From Lachnoanaerobaculum orale (GTDB taxonomy: Bacteria > Bacillota > Clostridia > Lachnospirales > Lachnospiraceae), in contig NZ_RRCM01000005.1 in NCBI RefSeq assembly GCF_003862485.1, positions 1 to 47,817 of the forward strand: 47,817 nt of DNA, in the 5' to 3' direction. How positions within the stretch are numbered: the stretch's first letter is position 1; every line of letters begins with the position of its first letter. The notes under the pieces are model-generated. The model was not told the DNA's origin and did no database searches. It was given only the letters and a program-made list of their open reading frames with translations. Of this stretch, positions 36,406 to 45,151 are shown piece after piece. A program made the translations under genes and the position numbers.

Positions 36406-37896
36406 TCACCTACTTGACTTTAATGTAGGGAAGAGCAATACATCTCTGATAGCAGGTGAGTTTGTAAGCAACATAACAAGTCTGTCGATACCGTATCCGA
36501 TACCTCCTGTAGGCGGCATACCTATCTCGAGAGCATTTAAGAAGTCTTCATCTGTATGATTTGCTTCCTCATCTCCTGCTGCAAATGCTTCTTCCTGTGC
36601 CTGGAATCTCTCTCTTTGGTCGATAGGATCGTTAAGCTCAGAGTACGCATTTGCCATCTCTCTACCGTAGATAAAGAGCTCAAATCTTTCTACATATCTT
36701 GGATCGCTTGGCTTTTTCTTTGTAAGTGGTGACACCTCTATAGGATGATCCATTACAAATGTAGGCTGTATAAGTTTCTCCTCTACAAACTCCTCAAAGA
36801 AGAGATTGATGATATCGCCTCTTGAGTGACGCTCTTCAAACTCAATACCTTTTTCCTTTGCAAGTGCCTTTGCTTCCTCTGTTGTCTCTATTTGGTCAAA
36901 GTCAATTCCTGAGTATCTCTTTATAGCCTCAACCATTGTAATTCTCTCAAAAGGCTTTCCAAGGTCAATCATTGCCTCGGCATAAGGTATTGTAGTAGTA
37001 CCGCAAACTTGCTCTGCAAGGTATCTGAACATATTTTCTGTAAGGTCCATCATACCGTGATAATCTGTATATGCCTGGTAAAGCTCCATAAGTGTAAACT
37101 CAGGGTTATGTCTTGTATCAACTCCCTCGTTTCTGAATACTCTTCCTATCTCATATACTCTCTCAAGTCCGCCGACAATTAGTCTCTTAAGATAAAGCTC
37201 AAGTGAAATACGAAGCTTTACATCTTCATTTAACGCATTGAAATGTGTGTTAAAAGGTCTTGCTGCCGCACCGCCTGCATTGCTTACAAGCATAGGGGTC
37301 TCAACTTCCATGAATCCCTGACCGTCAAGGAATTTTCTGATCTCTGTTATTATTTTTGATCTCTTTATGAATGTGTCTTTAACATCCTCATTCATTATAA
37401 GATCCACATATCTCTGACGATATCTTGTATCTGTATCTGTAAGTCCGTGGAATTTCTCAGGAAGCGGCTTCAAACTCTTTGAAAGCAGTACCACATCTGT
37501 AGCATGAAGACTTATCTCACCTGTCTGTGTTTTAAATACCGTACCTGTAACACCTACAATATCACCGATATCAAGCTTTTTGAAAGCCTTATACTCGTCC
37601 TCTCCTACAGAATCTCTTGCTACATATGCCTGTATCCTTCCTGTTAAGTCCTGTACATGGCAAAAAGATGCTTTACCCATGACACGCTTTGACATAAGTC
37701 TTCCGGCAATCTTGACACTTTTTCCGTCCAACTCATCAAAGTCATCCTTTATATCTGCACTGTGCTTGTCCACATCGTACTTTGTGATAAAGAACGGATC
37801 GTTATTTGCCGCCTGTAACTCGGAAAGTTTGTCTATTCTTGCTTTTAAAATGTGATTCAAATCCTCACTTGCCATTGGTTCATTGCTCTTTGCCAT
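36406..37896 (-). CDS. lysS: Lysyl-tRNA synthetase, class II
   Basis: A 496-aa enzyme that charges tRNA-Lys. The N-terminal OB-fold anticodon-binding domain covers about 55-150. Class II motif 2 is [20 protein letters not shown] (about 245-265) and motif 3 [13 protein letters not shown] (about 467-479). The start has AAGGAGG. It lies ten bases downstream of greA in one operon. The protein ends FPTLKSSR, close to normal length, so the adjacent element has not truncated it, although the last codons may derive from the attachment site. Confidence 0.97.
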   Translation of the reverse strand: MAKSNEPMASEDLNHILKARIDKLSELQAANNDPFFITKYDVDKHSADIKDDFDELDGKSVKIAGRLMSKRVMGKASFCHVQDLTGRIQAYVARDSVGEDEYKAFKKLDIGDIVGVTGTVFKTQTGEISLHATDVVLLSKSLKPLPEKFHGLTDTDTRYRQRYVDLIMNEDVKDTFIKRSKIITEIRKFLDGQGFMEVETPMLVSNAGGAAARPFNTHFNALNEDVKLRISLELYLKRLIVGGLERVYEIGRVFRNEGVDTRHNPEFTLMELYQAYTDYHGMMDLTENMFRYLAEQVCGTTTIPYAEAMIDLGKPFERITMVEAIKRYSGIDFDQIETTEEAKALAKEKGIEFEERHSRGDIINLFFEEFVEEKLIQPTFVMDHPIEVSPLTKKKPSDPRYVERFELFIYGREMANAYSELNDPIDQRERFQAQEEAFAAGDEEANHTDEDFLNALEIGMPPTGGIGYGIDRLVMLLTNSPAIRDVLLFPTLKSSR

Positions 37897-37905
37897 ATTT
37901 CCTCC

Positions 37906-38388
37906 TTAAGATACCCTTTGTATTTCTAATACTATATATTCTGAAACACCTGCCTGTGTTTCTACTACCGCTGTTTCACCGACCTTTTTACCAAGTAGCG
38001 CCTTACCAAGCGGTGACTCGTTGCTTATCTTTCCTGCAAGTGAGTCCGCCTCTGTAGAACCTACTATTTTGAAATCAAGTTCCTCGTCAAAGTCCTTATC
38101 AAGTACCTTAACCATACAGCCGATACCTATTGTATCCAAATCAACTTCGTCTTCTACAACTACTTCAGCGTTTTTAAGTAGTGCCTCAAGCTGTTCTATT
38201 CTTGCCTCTATATCTCTTTGTTCATCCTTGGCAGCATCATATTCTGCATTCTCTGAGAGATCGCCCTGTTCTCTGGCCTCTTTTATCTTTCCGGCTATTT
38301 CTTTTCTCTTATTTACCTTCAGATCCTGTAGCTCTTCCTCTAAGTTTCTAAGTCCCTCATAAGTTAATATATGCTTTTTCTCTGCCAT
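37906..38388 (-). CDS. greA: Transcription elongation factor GreA
   Basis: A 160-aa protein. The N-terminal antiparallel coiled coil (about 1-75) includes the tip segment DLSENAEYDAAKDEQ, with the acidic residues that enter the RNA polymerase channel. The C-terminal FKBP-like domain covers about 80-158 (SPLGKALLGKKVGE). It rescues backtracked polymerase by stimulating transcript cleavage. Ribosome binding site GGAGG. A consensus promoter and an early terminator lie in its leader, and lysS follows. Confidence 0.96.
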   Translation of the reverse strand: MAEKKHILTYEGLRNLEEELQDLKVNKRKEIAGKIKEAREQGDLSENAEYDAAKDEQRDIEARIEQLEALLKNAEVVVEDEVDLDTIGIGCMVKVLDKDFDEELDFKIVGSTEADSLAGKISNESPLGKALLGKKVGETAVVETQAGVSEYIVLEIQRVS

Positions 38389-38497
38389 ATTTCCTCCATT
38401 TTGACTTCTATTTCACTCCTGCTTAAGTAAAACTGTCCTTATATTTTTATTTTGAAGTCAAAACTTTAACTTCAATCTGTCAACTCGTTTAAGATTA

Positions 38498-38526
38498 GAA
38501 AAAAACCACTATACCGGCGTATGTGG
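38498..38526 (-). terminator. Early terminator in the greA leader (candidate attenuator)
   Basis: On the - strand CCAC pairs with GTGG, with inner TAC-GCCG-GTA, followed by seven T. It begins about 30 bases after the predicted transcription start of the greA-lysS promoter, so it would yield a leader RNA of roughly 55 nt unless read through. Confidence 0.65.
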
Positions 38527-38560
38527 CGAATTTAATACATAATCTAACTAGTTCCGATGC

Positions 38561-38589
38561 ATTATACAATGGACTTTGTAAACTGTCAA
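38561..38589 (-). promoter_or_regulatory. Consensus sigma-A promoter for greA-lysS
   Basis: On the - strand TTGACA (38589-38584), a 17-base spacer and TATAAT (38566-38561): both hexamers are perfect. Confidence 0.88.
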
Positions 38590-38668
38590 GTGGTAAAATC
38601 TCATATTTTAAGCCGATTTTTAAGTGTTTTGCACCATATATATTATGTATAAATATTTATTCCAAATA

Positions 38669-38702
38669 AAAAGACAGGCTTGCTCAAGGCCTGTCTTTTA
38701 AG
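38669..38702. terminator. Terminator after the flavodoxin gene
   Basis: AAAAGACAGGC pairs with GCCTGTCTTTT around a nine-base loop. The - strand is followed by TTATTT, serving the DUF3793-flavodoxin transcript. The + side also ends in TTTT. Confidence 0.85.
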
Positions 38703-38771
38703 TAAGAGGAAATTTCAATATGTGTAACACTGTATATTATCAAATAAGGTTGCTCAAGTCTTACTTGATAT

Positions 38772-38809
38772 ATATGATAGCCGCCCATATTAAATAACAG
38801 CTATCATAT
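38772..38809. repeat. 10-bp inverted repeat downstream of the flavodoxin gene
   Basis: ATATGATAGC (38772-38781) and GCTATCATAT (38800-38809) pair perfectly around an 18-base loop. There is no T run, so it is more likely an RNA-stabilising or protein-binding structure than a terminator. Confidence 0.6.
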
Positions 38810-38844
38810 CTTAAATTAGGAAAACCTAATATTAAGACCTAAAA

Positions 38845-39273
38845 TTAAAATGCAGCTAACTGCTTTCCTGCCGCCTCGAGTGCAGCTTTTGCGTCTTCAT
38901 CCGGCTCAAGGTTTGCTATAATGCCTTCTCCACCTATGATATTGGCACCTGCATTCTGCATACGCTCAACCCATAGTCTCATCCACTCTCCGTCGCCCCA
39001 ATCATATGAACCGAACAGAAGAATATTCTTGCCTGATACCTTGCCTTCAATCTCTGTTACAAAGCTATCTACCGATTCGTCTAACTCCTCGGCACCCATT
39101 GCAGGGCATCCGATAGCAAATGCAGGCTGCGCCAGTAACTCGTCAACATTTACACTGTCAACAAATACAAGCTCAGGTGTTCCGCCTGCAACCTTTACTC
39201 CTTCAGCTATCGCATTTGCCATAGCCTCTGTGTTTCCTGTTGAACTCCAATAAACAATAATTGCTTTATCCAT
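38845..39273 (-). CDS. Flavodoxin
   Basis: A 142-aa FMN-binding electron carrier. The phosphate loop is YWSSTGNTEAMA (about 8-19), and GSYDWGDGEWM (about 87-97) is the second flavin-contact loop with its stacking tryptophan/tyrosine. Full length for a short-chain flavodoxin. It follows the DUF3793 gene by about 30 bases on the same strand, a common pairing in Lachnospiraceae, and is followed by a terminator. Confidence 0.93.
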   Translation of the reverse strand: MDKAIIVYWSSTGNTEAMANAIAEGVKVAGGTPELVFVDSVNVDELLAQPAFAIGCPAMGAEELDESVDSFVTEIEGKVSGKNILLFGSYDWGDGEWMRLWVERMQNAGANIIGGEGIIANLEPDEDAKAALEAAGKQLAAF

Positions 39274-39305
39274 TTTTTCTCCTTATTTCTAGGCTGAAAT
39301 TATTA

Positions 39306-39887
39306 TCAACAAGCTATACTCTCCAACTCTCTGCCGGATAAAAACTCATCAATAGCAATCTCTCTCGCCTCATCATAGCTTAGAAACTTTTTTCTGGTCT
39401 CCTCCAAGTTGCCGTATATTTTCCAATAACCGCTATGTAAATATCTCTCTCCCTTGTTCTCAAGAAAGCCCTTTATATCACATATCGGATATCCCAGGAA
39501 TACGCCGACCTCATGTGGAAACTCTTTCATCTTATTATAAAAGCCGTTCATCCTTTGATGCAGTCTAATAAGATTTGATATAAAATCATCTCTCCTATAA
39601 CCAAACTCTCTCAGGTAGTCACTAACCTCTTTACTCCTCAGATGTTCTTCCAACTCTTTTGCTCTGTATACCATCACCAAATGTCGTTTCTTACAGGTAC
39701 AAAGGATAATCAAGCTGATATTCGTATTATGCAGTTTCATACTTATTCTGGCCAACTCTTTGTCATTTAAAAAGAGCATACCGGAAATCCTTTTCCCCTT
39801 CAGCACTGCGGCATTTTGAATGATAAGTCTGAGTTCTACACTGTTCTCACCATCAGTTGCCAGCTTATTTACTATCTCAACCGGCAT
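39306..39887 (-). CDS. DUF3793-family protein
   Basis: A 193-aa protein. ATG 39887 is chosen because CGGAGG lies just before it; the longer frame from 39911 begins at TTG without a site. The segment FPHEVGVFLGYPICDIKGF (about 140-158), followed by YLHSGYWKIYG, is the conserved core of DUF3793. Function unknown. The association with flavodoxin suggests a role in redox or metal metabolism, inferred from context only. A TTGACA promoter with a small palindrome lies upstream. Confidence 0.8.
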   Translation of the reverse strand: MPVEIVNKLATDGENSVELRLIIQNAAVLKGKRISGMLFLNDKELARISMKLHNTNISLIILCTCKKRHLVMVYRAKELEEHLRSKEVSDYLREFGYRRDDFISNLIRLHQRMNGFYNKMKEFPHEVGVFLGYPICDIKGFLENKGERYLHSGYWKIYGNLEETRKKFLSYDEAREIAIDEFLSGRELESIAC

Positions 39888-39929
39888 ACCTACCTCCGTT
39901 TTATTTTTCAAGGAAATTTATTCCTCTTG

Positions 39930-39972
39930 GTTAGTACTCCCTAACTTTATCATTTTAATTGCACTTTGTCAA
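39930..39972 (-). promoter_or_regulatory. Promoter and possible operator for DUF3793-flavodoxin
   Basis: TTGACA (39972-39967), 17 bases, TAAAGT (39949-39944). An inverted repeat GTTAG-GGAGTA-CTAAC (39945-39930) overlaps the start-site region and may bind a repressor. Confidence 0.6.
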
Positions 39973-39991
39973 TAGTTTTTTTCTGATTTTC

Positions 39992-40642
39992 TTAAAAATC
40001 CGCATCTATTTTAAAATTCATGTTTTTACCTGTCTTAGGATGATTGAAACTTAGCTCTACAGCCGCCAAAGTAAGCACTTTATCGTATTCCGACTTTTCT
40101 TTTGCCAATCTCTTATTGTATTTATAATCACCGAAAAGCGGAAAACCGTGAGCGGCACACTGAAGCCTTATCTGGTGATGCCTTCCTGTAAGCAGATTTA
40201 TTCTCAGCCTTGTAATATCCTTACCTTCACTGTGCTTTGTCTCCACAACCTTATATTCAAGTATTGCTTCCTTAGCATCCTTGGTGTTTTTATCCGCTAT
40301 CCTACTGATGTTGTTGTTTTCTTTCTTTATAAAGTCTGTAAGCCTGCCTGTATCTTCACTTGGCAATCCTTCCACCAAAGCTTCGTATGTCTTTCCTATA
40401 TTCTTCTTTTTAAGATCACTGCAAAGTATATCTGTAGCCTTTTTATTCTTTCCATAGACCATTATACCGTATACAGGCTTGTCAAGTCTGTGTATTACTC
40501 CTATATAACCGTCCCTTCCCAAATGTTTCTTTAAAAGGCTTACCATATCCTCTTCAAAGCTTGAACTTGACTGACTCAAAACGCCTCTGGGCTTTACTAC
40601 CACCACAATATCCTTATCCTCATACAATATCTTCAATGCCAT
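39992..40642 (-). CDS. RluA-family pseudouridine synthase
   Basis: A 216-aa enzyme of the RluA/RsuA group. The catalytic motif VIHRLDKPVYGIMVYGK is near residues 49-65, with Asp in HRLD as nucleophile. The NLLTGRHHQIRLQCAAHG segment near 147-165 binds RNA. No N-terminal S4 domain, so it is the short form. It converts uridine to pseudouridine in rRNA or tRNA; the target is unknown. It overlaps the end of the GIY-YIG gene. Confidence 0.9.
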   Translation of the reverse strand: MALKILYEDKDIVVVVKPRGVLSQSSSSFEEDMVSLLKKHLGRDGYIGVIHRLDKPVYGIMVYGKNKKATDILCSDLKKKNIGKTYEALVEGLPSEDTGRLTDFIKKENNNISRIADKNTKDAKEAILEYKVVETKHSEGKDITRLRINLLTGRHHQIRLQCAAHGFPLFGDYKYNKRLAKEKSEYDKVLTLAAVELSFNHPKTGKNMNFKIDADF

Positions 40643-40949
40643 TTATCAATCTTTCCTTTTGCAATTTTGTCAATTGTTTTATCTCGTATTCCCTTTTCAT
40701 CGCAATTATCTTATCCTCATATACCTCAAAGTAAACAAGTTTGACCGGAAGCCTTGTTTTGGTATATTTTGCCCCTTTTCCTGTATTATGCACTTTCACT
40801 CTTTTTGATAAATCGGAGCTCCATCCGCAGTACAGGCTGTTGTCATTGCAACGAAGTAGGTATACAAATGCTTTTTCTTCTAAAAAAGCAGACAAGTCGG
40901 AAATCGAATGCCCGACTCCCAATTGTCTGCTGTATATGTCCAATTCCAT
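40620..40949 (-). CDS. GIY-YIG domain protein (UPF0213 type)
   Basis: A 109-aa protein. The GIY-YIG motif is FVYLLRCNDNSLYCGWSSDL (about 29-48), followed by the conserved Arg in LSKRVKVHN and the family segment MKREYEIKQLTKLQKERLI. Single-domain members are uncharacterised, probably acting on DNA structures. ATG 40949 overlaps the cysE stop (TAATG). A TTG 12 bases earlier is the alternative. Confidence 0.8.
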   Translation of the reverse strand: MELDIYSRQLGVGHSISDLSAFLEEKAFVYLLRCNDNSLYCGWSSDLSKRVKVHNTGKGAKYTKTRLPVKLVYFEVYEDKIIAMKREYEIKQLTKLQKERLINGIEDIV

Positions 40950-41653
40950 TAAATTACCCAATCAGTAAATTCCGTAGTATCTCTGTTAGTTTCCAAGCTG
41001 CTCGTATCAATGCCGTTTTTCTTAAGCAATTCTTCCATCTGACTCAGTCTTTCATTGAGGATATCAATAGTCTCTGCCAACTTTGATATATCGGCATTTA
41101 CCTGCGCAAGCTTATGCTTTTTCTCAACCGCCTGACCGTTCAGCTTAACCGGTCTTGCAGGTATTCCGACAGCCGTCGAATCGCTCTCCAAAGGCTTTAA
41201 AAGTACGGAATTTGCTCCTATAGATGCATTGTCACCTACTTCAAATGAGCCCAGAATCTTTGCACCTGCGCCTACCATAACATTTTTACCGAGAGTAGGA
41301 TGTCTCTTACCTTTGGCGGTACCTACACCTCCCAAGGTTACACCCTGATAGAGTGTACAATTGTCACCGACAACCGCCGTCTCTCCTATTACGGTACCGC
41401 AACCATGGTCTATAAGCACTCCTGTACCTATCTCGGCTCCCGGATGAATTTCTATCAGTGTAAAAAATCTTGAAACCTGTGATATCCATCTTGCTATAAA
41501 GAACATATGCTTTTTATAAAACCAATGTGCAATCCTATGCATAATCAGGGCATGGATACCTTGATATAAAAATAATACTTCAAATGCATTTCTGGCCGCC
41601 GGATCTCTTTCCTTTACAGCCTTTACATCCTTCCAAACATCCTTAAAAAACAT
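40949..41653 (-). CDS. cysE: Serine O-acetyltransferase
   Basis: A 234-aa enzyme that makes O-acetylserine for cysteine synthesis. Left-handed beta-helix repeats occupy about 60-165, including HPGAEIGTGVLIDHGCGTVI with the catalytic Asp-His, and GVTLGGVGTAKGKRHPTLG. The N-terminal helical part is short, as in the CysE form of Firmicutes, and the C-terminus adds a predicted coiled coil (LAETIDILNERLSQMEELL). Confidence 0.92.
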   Translation of the reverse strand: MFFKDVWKDVKAVKERDPAARNAFEVLFLYQGIHALIMHRIAHWFYKKHMFFIARWISQVSRFFTLIEIHPGAEIGTGVLIDHGCGTVIGETAVVGDNCTLYQGVTLGGVGTAKGKRHPTLGKNVMVGAGAKILGSFEVGDNASIGANSVLLKPLESDSTAVGIPARPVKLNGQAVEKKHKLAQVNADISKLAETIDILNERLSQMEELLKKNGIDTSSLETNRDTTEFTDWVI

Positions 41654-41674
41654 AACCTCTCCAAAATTATGAAA

Positions 41675-42472
41675 CTATATAAGACCCAGTTCCTTCATTG
41701 CCGAATATATTCCATCCTCCGATACTTTTTTTGCAAAAAATGTCGCATATTCCTCCAATGCGGTATCATGCTCACCAAGTACAATTCTGTTCTTTGCACC
41801 ACAGGTAAACATAGGCAAATCATTCATACTGTCACCGAACACATAGGCATCTTCCAATGCTATATTATAATAATCAAGAACTTTTAAAACGCCTTCACCC
41901 TTTGAGCAAGGATACGGTACACATTCATAAAATCCTGCACCGCGATCTATAATATCAAAATCGCCGCACTCGGCAAAGAACGATTTTAAATCACTTTTTG
42001 AAAATCTGGGATCGTCAAATATGCAAAACTTGTCAAAGTCATAATCATCCTTGTCAAATTCACCTACAGACGGCTCTATAACTGTACTTATTGCATCCAG
42101 ACCTCTCTCAGTTATCTCCGGATATATAAAAGGTTTGGCAGGAAAATAAATTCCCTGCCTTGCCTCTAACATACCTTCAACATTGAATTTCTTCAATAGT
42201 TTCTTTATTTCAATGCCTCTTTTATGATCTACCCTCTTCTCAAAGATGGTCTTATCTCCTACGACTATCTGTGTACCGCATCCGCATATATAGCCGTCCA
42301 TTTGGAAACGACTCTTTATATTGCCGATGATACACTCTACACGGCCGGTATTGATAAATGTCAAATGTCCCGCTTGCCTTGCCTCTTTTATAGCTTTAAG
42401 TGCTGACTTAGGCACTTGTTTGGTCTCATTGTCAATCAAAGTTCCATCTATATCAAAGAAAAGTGCTTTCAT
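41675..42472 (-). CDS. Cof-type HAD-superfamily phosphatase
   Basis: A 265-aa HAD hydrolase, subclass IIB. Motif I is FFDIDGTLIDNE (about 5-16) with the nucleophilic Asp, and motif IV YVFGDSMNDLPMF (about 220-232). The cap domain lies between about 85 and 190. Cof-type enzymes hydrolyse sugar phosphates or flavin/pyridoxal phosphates; the substrate here is not predictable. Its start overlaps the stop of the FKBP lipoprotein gene. Confidence 0.9.
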   Translation of the reverse strand: MKALFFDIDGTLIDNETKQVPKSALKAIKEARQAGHLTFINTGRVECIIGNIKSRFQMDGYICGCGTQIVVGDKTIFEKRVDHKRGIEIKKLLKKFNVEGMLEARQGIYFPAKPFIYPEITERGLDAISTVIEPSVGEFDKDDYDFDKFCIFDDPRFSKSDLKSFFAECGDFDIIDRGAGFYECVPYPCSKGEGVLKVLDYYNIALEDAYVFGDSMNDLPMFTCGAKNRIVLGEHDTALEEYATFFAKKVSEDGIYSAMKELGLI

Positions 42473-43728
42473 TAATGTGCAGCCTCACTGCTCTGTGCAG
42501 ATTCACTCTCTGCTGCGGTAGTCTCTTCAGATTGACTCTCTGCAGCACTGCTCTCTGCAGCTTCGCCTGCGCTCTCTGCACTTGTCTGTCCTTCTTCACT
42601 ACCCACAGTCTCACCGTTTAAGTTTACGGTAGATGCACTTCTCTTTGCCTTTTCTACAAGGAAGTTTACAACCTTGTATGACTTTACAGCCTGCTCTACC
42701 TTGTCTTTACCATACTGCTTTATAAGCTCATCCTTTGTTGTGGTAAGTCCGCTTGCTTCTATAATCTTTTGATAATCTTCATCCTTTAAAGACATCTTCT
42801 CTTTCTTATAGATTGCATCTATTGTAACTCTTTCCTTTGCAACGCTCTCAGCCTGCTCTCTGACCTTAGCCTTAAGACCTTCTTCATCTGTACCGTATGC
42901 CTGTGCGTACTGCTCAATTGTCATACCGTACTGCTTGATCATATTGTTGATAGGCTCCATAGCTGAATCGTACTCATAATCTACAGCCTTATCATTAAGC
43001 TTATAAGTAGAATTCTTCATTACAGCTGTCAAGGCATTGTACTGATCCTGTTGCTCTGCACTCTTCTTTCTCTGGTCCTCAATCTGCTTTTTAACCTCAG
43101 CCTTATATGCATCAACTGTTGTCTGAGCACCGCTTGTATGCTTGCTTACCCACTCGTCTGTAAGTGTAGCCGGCTTTGAAACTGAGATAGAATTGATCTT
43201 TACATCAAATACTACTGCGGCACCTGCCAAATCCTTGTTGTTATAATCTGAAGGGAATGTAAGATTAAGCTGTACATCTTCACCGATATTGTGGCCTATA
43301 AGTCCGCTCTCAAAACCTTCAATAAAGTTGTTGCTGCCGATAACCAAATCATAACCCTTTGCACTACCGCCGTCAAAAGCAACTCCGTCCTTTGTTCCTG
43401 TGTAGTCAATATTTACAGTATCGCCTTCCTGAACGGCTCTGTCTGTAATCTGCTCTTTGTCAGGGTCCTGCTGTAACTCTGTATTTATCTGTGCATCTAC
43501 ATCCTGATCACTTACAGATGTATCTATATTAGGTATTTCTACTCCGATATAATCTCCAAGCTCTACACTTCCGTAATCACTTGGTGCCTTTTCATCTGTC
43601 TTTGCCTCTGTGGCTGTCTTTGCGTCGGTACTGTCGGTACTGTCTGTGCTGCTTTTTTTGCTGACACCGCAGGCACTCATTGTAGCCAAGACTACCATAC
43701 TCATCAAAGCTAACTTCTTTAATCTCAT
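42472..43728 (-). CDS. Lipoprotein with FKBP-type prolyl isomerase and trigger-factor-like region
   Basis: A 418-aa protein. The signal peptide MRLKKLALMSMVVLATMSAC ends at lipobox Cys20, so it is membrane-anchored outside the cell. After a linker, the FKBP domain (about 95-190) contains GDTVNIDYTGTKDGVAFDGG and FIEGFESGLIGHNIGE. Residues about 190-370 resemble the trigger-factor C-terminal chaperone arms. The trigger-factor ribosome-binding domain is absent. The last 45 residues are Ser/Glu/Ala-rich. Probably an extracytoplasmic folding factor rather than the ribosome-bound trigger factor. Confidence 0.85.
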   Translation of the reverse strand: MRLKKLALMSMVVLATMSACGVSKKSSTDSTDSTDAKTATEAKTDEKAPSDYGSVELGDYIGVEIPNIDTSVSDQDVDAQINTELQQDPDKEQITDRAVQEGDTVNIDYTGTKDGVAFDGGSAKGYDLVIGSNNFIEGFESGLIGHNIGEDVQLNLTFPSDYNNKDLAGAAVVFDVKINSISVSKPATLTDEWVSKHTSGAQTTVDAYKAEVKKQIEDQRKKSAEQQDQYNALTAVMKNSTYKLNDKAVDYEYDSAMEPINNMIKQYGMTIEQYAQAYGTDEEGLKAKVREQAESVAKERVTIDAIYKKEKMSLKDEDYQKIIEASGLTTTKDELIKQYGKDKVEQAVKSYKVVNFLVEKAKRSASTVNLNGETVGSEEGQTSAESAGEAAESSAAESQSEETTAAESESAQSSEAAH

Positions 43729-43745
43729 AAAATAAAACCTTTCAA

Positions 43746-45140
43746 TTATAAATAAAATGCCTTAAAAGCAAGATATGTATTGTATAAATCCAGTTTGGAT
43801 ATTACTTCATAAGGTGAATGCATAGATATAACAGGTACACCAAGGTCCACTACATCTATATTCATCATTGCTACAAACTTTGCGATAGTTCCGCCGCCGC
43901 CGACATCTACCGCTCCAAGTTCACCTATCTGCCAATGCACTTTATTCTCATCCATAATAGAGATGACCTTATTCATAAACTCAGCACTTGCATCTGATGA
44001 ACTGCTCTTTCCTCTGGCTCCTGTATACTTTGTAAGTACACATCCCTTATTCAGATATGCGGAGTTGTTAGGCTCATACACATCAGGGAATGTAGGATCG
44101 AATGCGGCATTTACATCTGATGAAAGACAAGCGGACTTTTCACATACTTCCTTTACATCCGCTCCGAAGCACTGTGAAAGATACTCTATATAATCGTATA
44201 CATAGTGTGAATCCAAACCTGTATTGCCTTCAGAACCTATCTCTTCTTTATCTGCAAGAATTGTAAGTGTAGTATGCTTAGGTGCCTTTGCCTCAATCTC
44301 GGCAATTATAGCGAGATATGCACAAACTCTGTCGTCATGACCGTATCCGGCTACAAGTGAGCGGTCAAATCCTACATCTCTTGCCTTTAATGCAGGCACA
44401 AACTCTATCTCCGCTCTTGCAAAGTCTCTCTCTGTGATACCGAACATTTTATTTAAGATCTCAAGAGTCTTTAGCTTTACACTTTCCTTAACATCATCGC
44501 TGTCGTCAAAAGGCAATGTACCAAGGAAAATATTGAGCTCTTCTCCCTTGATTCCTTCATCAAGTGTTCTCTTATCCTGTTTCTTTGACAGATGAGGAAG
44601 CAGATCACTTATATAAAATACAGGATCCTCTTCATCTTCACCTATGTTTATCTCTACAAAACTTCCGTCTTTTTTGAAAATAACTCCATGCATTGAAAGA
44701 GGTATGGTTGCCCACTGATACTTCTTTACTCCGCCATAGTAATGTGTCTTAAAGTAAGATATCTCACTCTTTTCATAGAGCGGATTCGGTCTGAGGTCAA
44801 GTCTTGGAGAGTCTATATGCGCCCCATTGATTCTTATGCCTTCAGTAATAGGCTCGGTACCTATTGTAGAAGCGAGTATCGCCTTTTTTCTGTTTACTTT
44901 ATAAATCTTATCTCCCGGCTTATAGCTCTTTTTCGGATCAAAAACTGTATATCCGTTTGCCTCAAGTAAACTTGTAACCTCTTTTACAACTTCTCTTTCA
45001 GTCTTTGACTTATTCAAGAAATTCTTATAACCCTTTGCAAACTCTGCAGCCTTTTCTATATGCTCAGGAGTTGCCTTGGCTATATGCGGATATTCATATG
45101 AAAGTTCTTTTTTCAGAGCTTTTGCTTTACTTTCTGCCAT
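43746..45140 (-). CDS. M18-family aminopeptidase
   Basis: A 464-aa zinc metallopeptidase. The metal-binding motif INGAHIDSPRLDLRPNPLYE is at about 103-122 and ADKEEIGSEGNTGLDSHYV at about 295-313 (catalytic Glu pair), with a further ligand in the C-terminal SMHSPYEVISKLD segment. It removes N-terminal residues from peptides in the cytoplasm. The ribosome binding site is GGAGG, and the gene follows the S1-domain gene by about 11 bases. Confidence 0.93.
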   Translation of the reverse strand: MAESKAKALKKELSYEYPHIAKATPEHIEKAAEFAKGYKNFLNKSKTEREVVKEVTSLLEANGYTVFDPKKSYKPGDKIYKVNRKKAILASTIGTEPITEGIRINGAHIDSPRLDLRPNPLYEKSEISYFKTHYYGGVKKYQWATIPLSMHGVIFKKDGSFVEINIGEDEEDPVFYISDLLPHLSKKQDKRTLDEGIKGEELNIFLGTLPFDDSDDVKESVKLKTLEILNKMFGITERDFARAEIEFVPALKARDVGFDRSLVAGYGHDDRVCAYLAIIAEIEAKAPKHTTLTILADKEEIGSEGNTGLDSHYVYDYIEYLSQCFGADVKEVCEKSACLSSDVNAAFDPTFPDVYEPNNSAYLNKGCVLTKYTGARGKSSSSDASAEFMNKVISIMDENKVHWQIGELGAVDVGGGGTIAKFVAMMNIDVVDLGVPVISMHSPYEVISKLDLYNTYLAFKAFYL

Positions 45141-45151
45141 TTAAAACCTCC

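Larger units (their letters stand above)
38389..38844. other. Intergenic region between greA and the flavodoxin gene
   Basis: No gene is seen. From right to left on the - strand it holds a 10-bp hairpin (38772-38809), a bidirectional terminator (38669-38702), the greA promoter (38561-38589), a hairpin-plus-T-run in the leader (38498-38526) and a 7-bp inverted repeat TTGAAGT/ACTTCAA just before the greA start region (about 38450-38475). Confidence 0.7.

Noticed and set aside
38120-38362. Serine-rich + strand frame opposite greA
   Set aside because: It is the antisense shadow of the greA coiled coil.
39306-39887. Possible flavodoxin-linked kinase or regulator
   Set aside because: No catalytic motif is visible; only the DUF3793 core can be supported.
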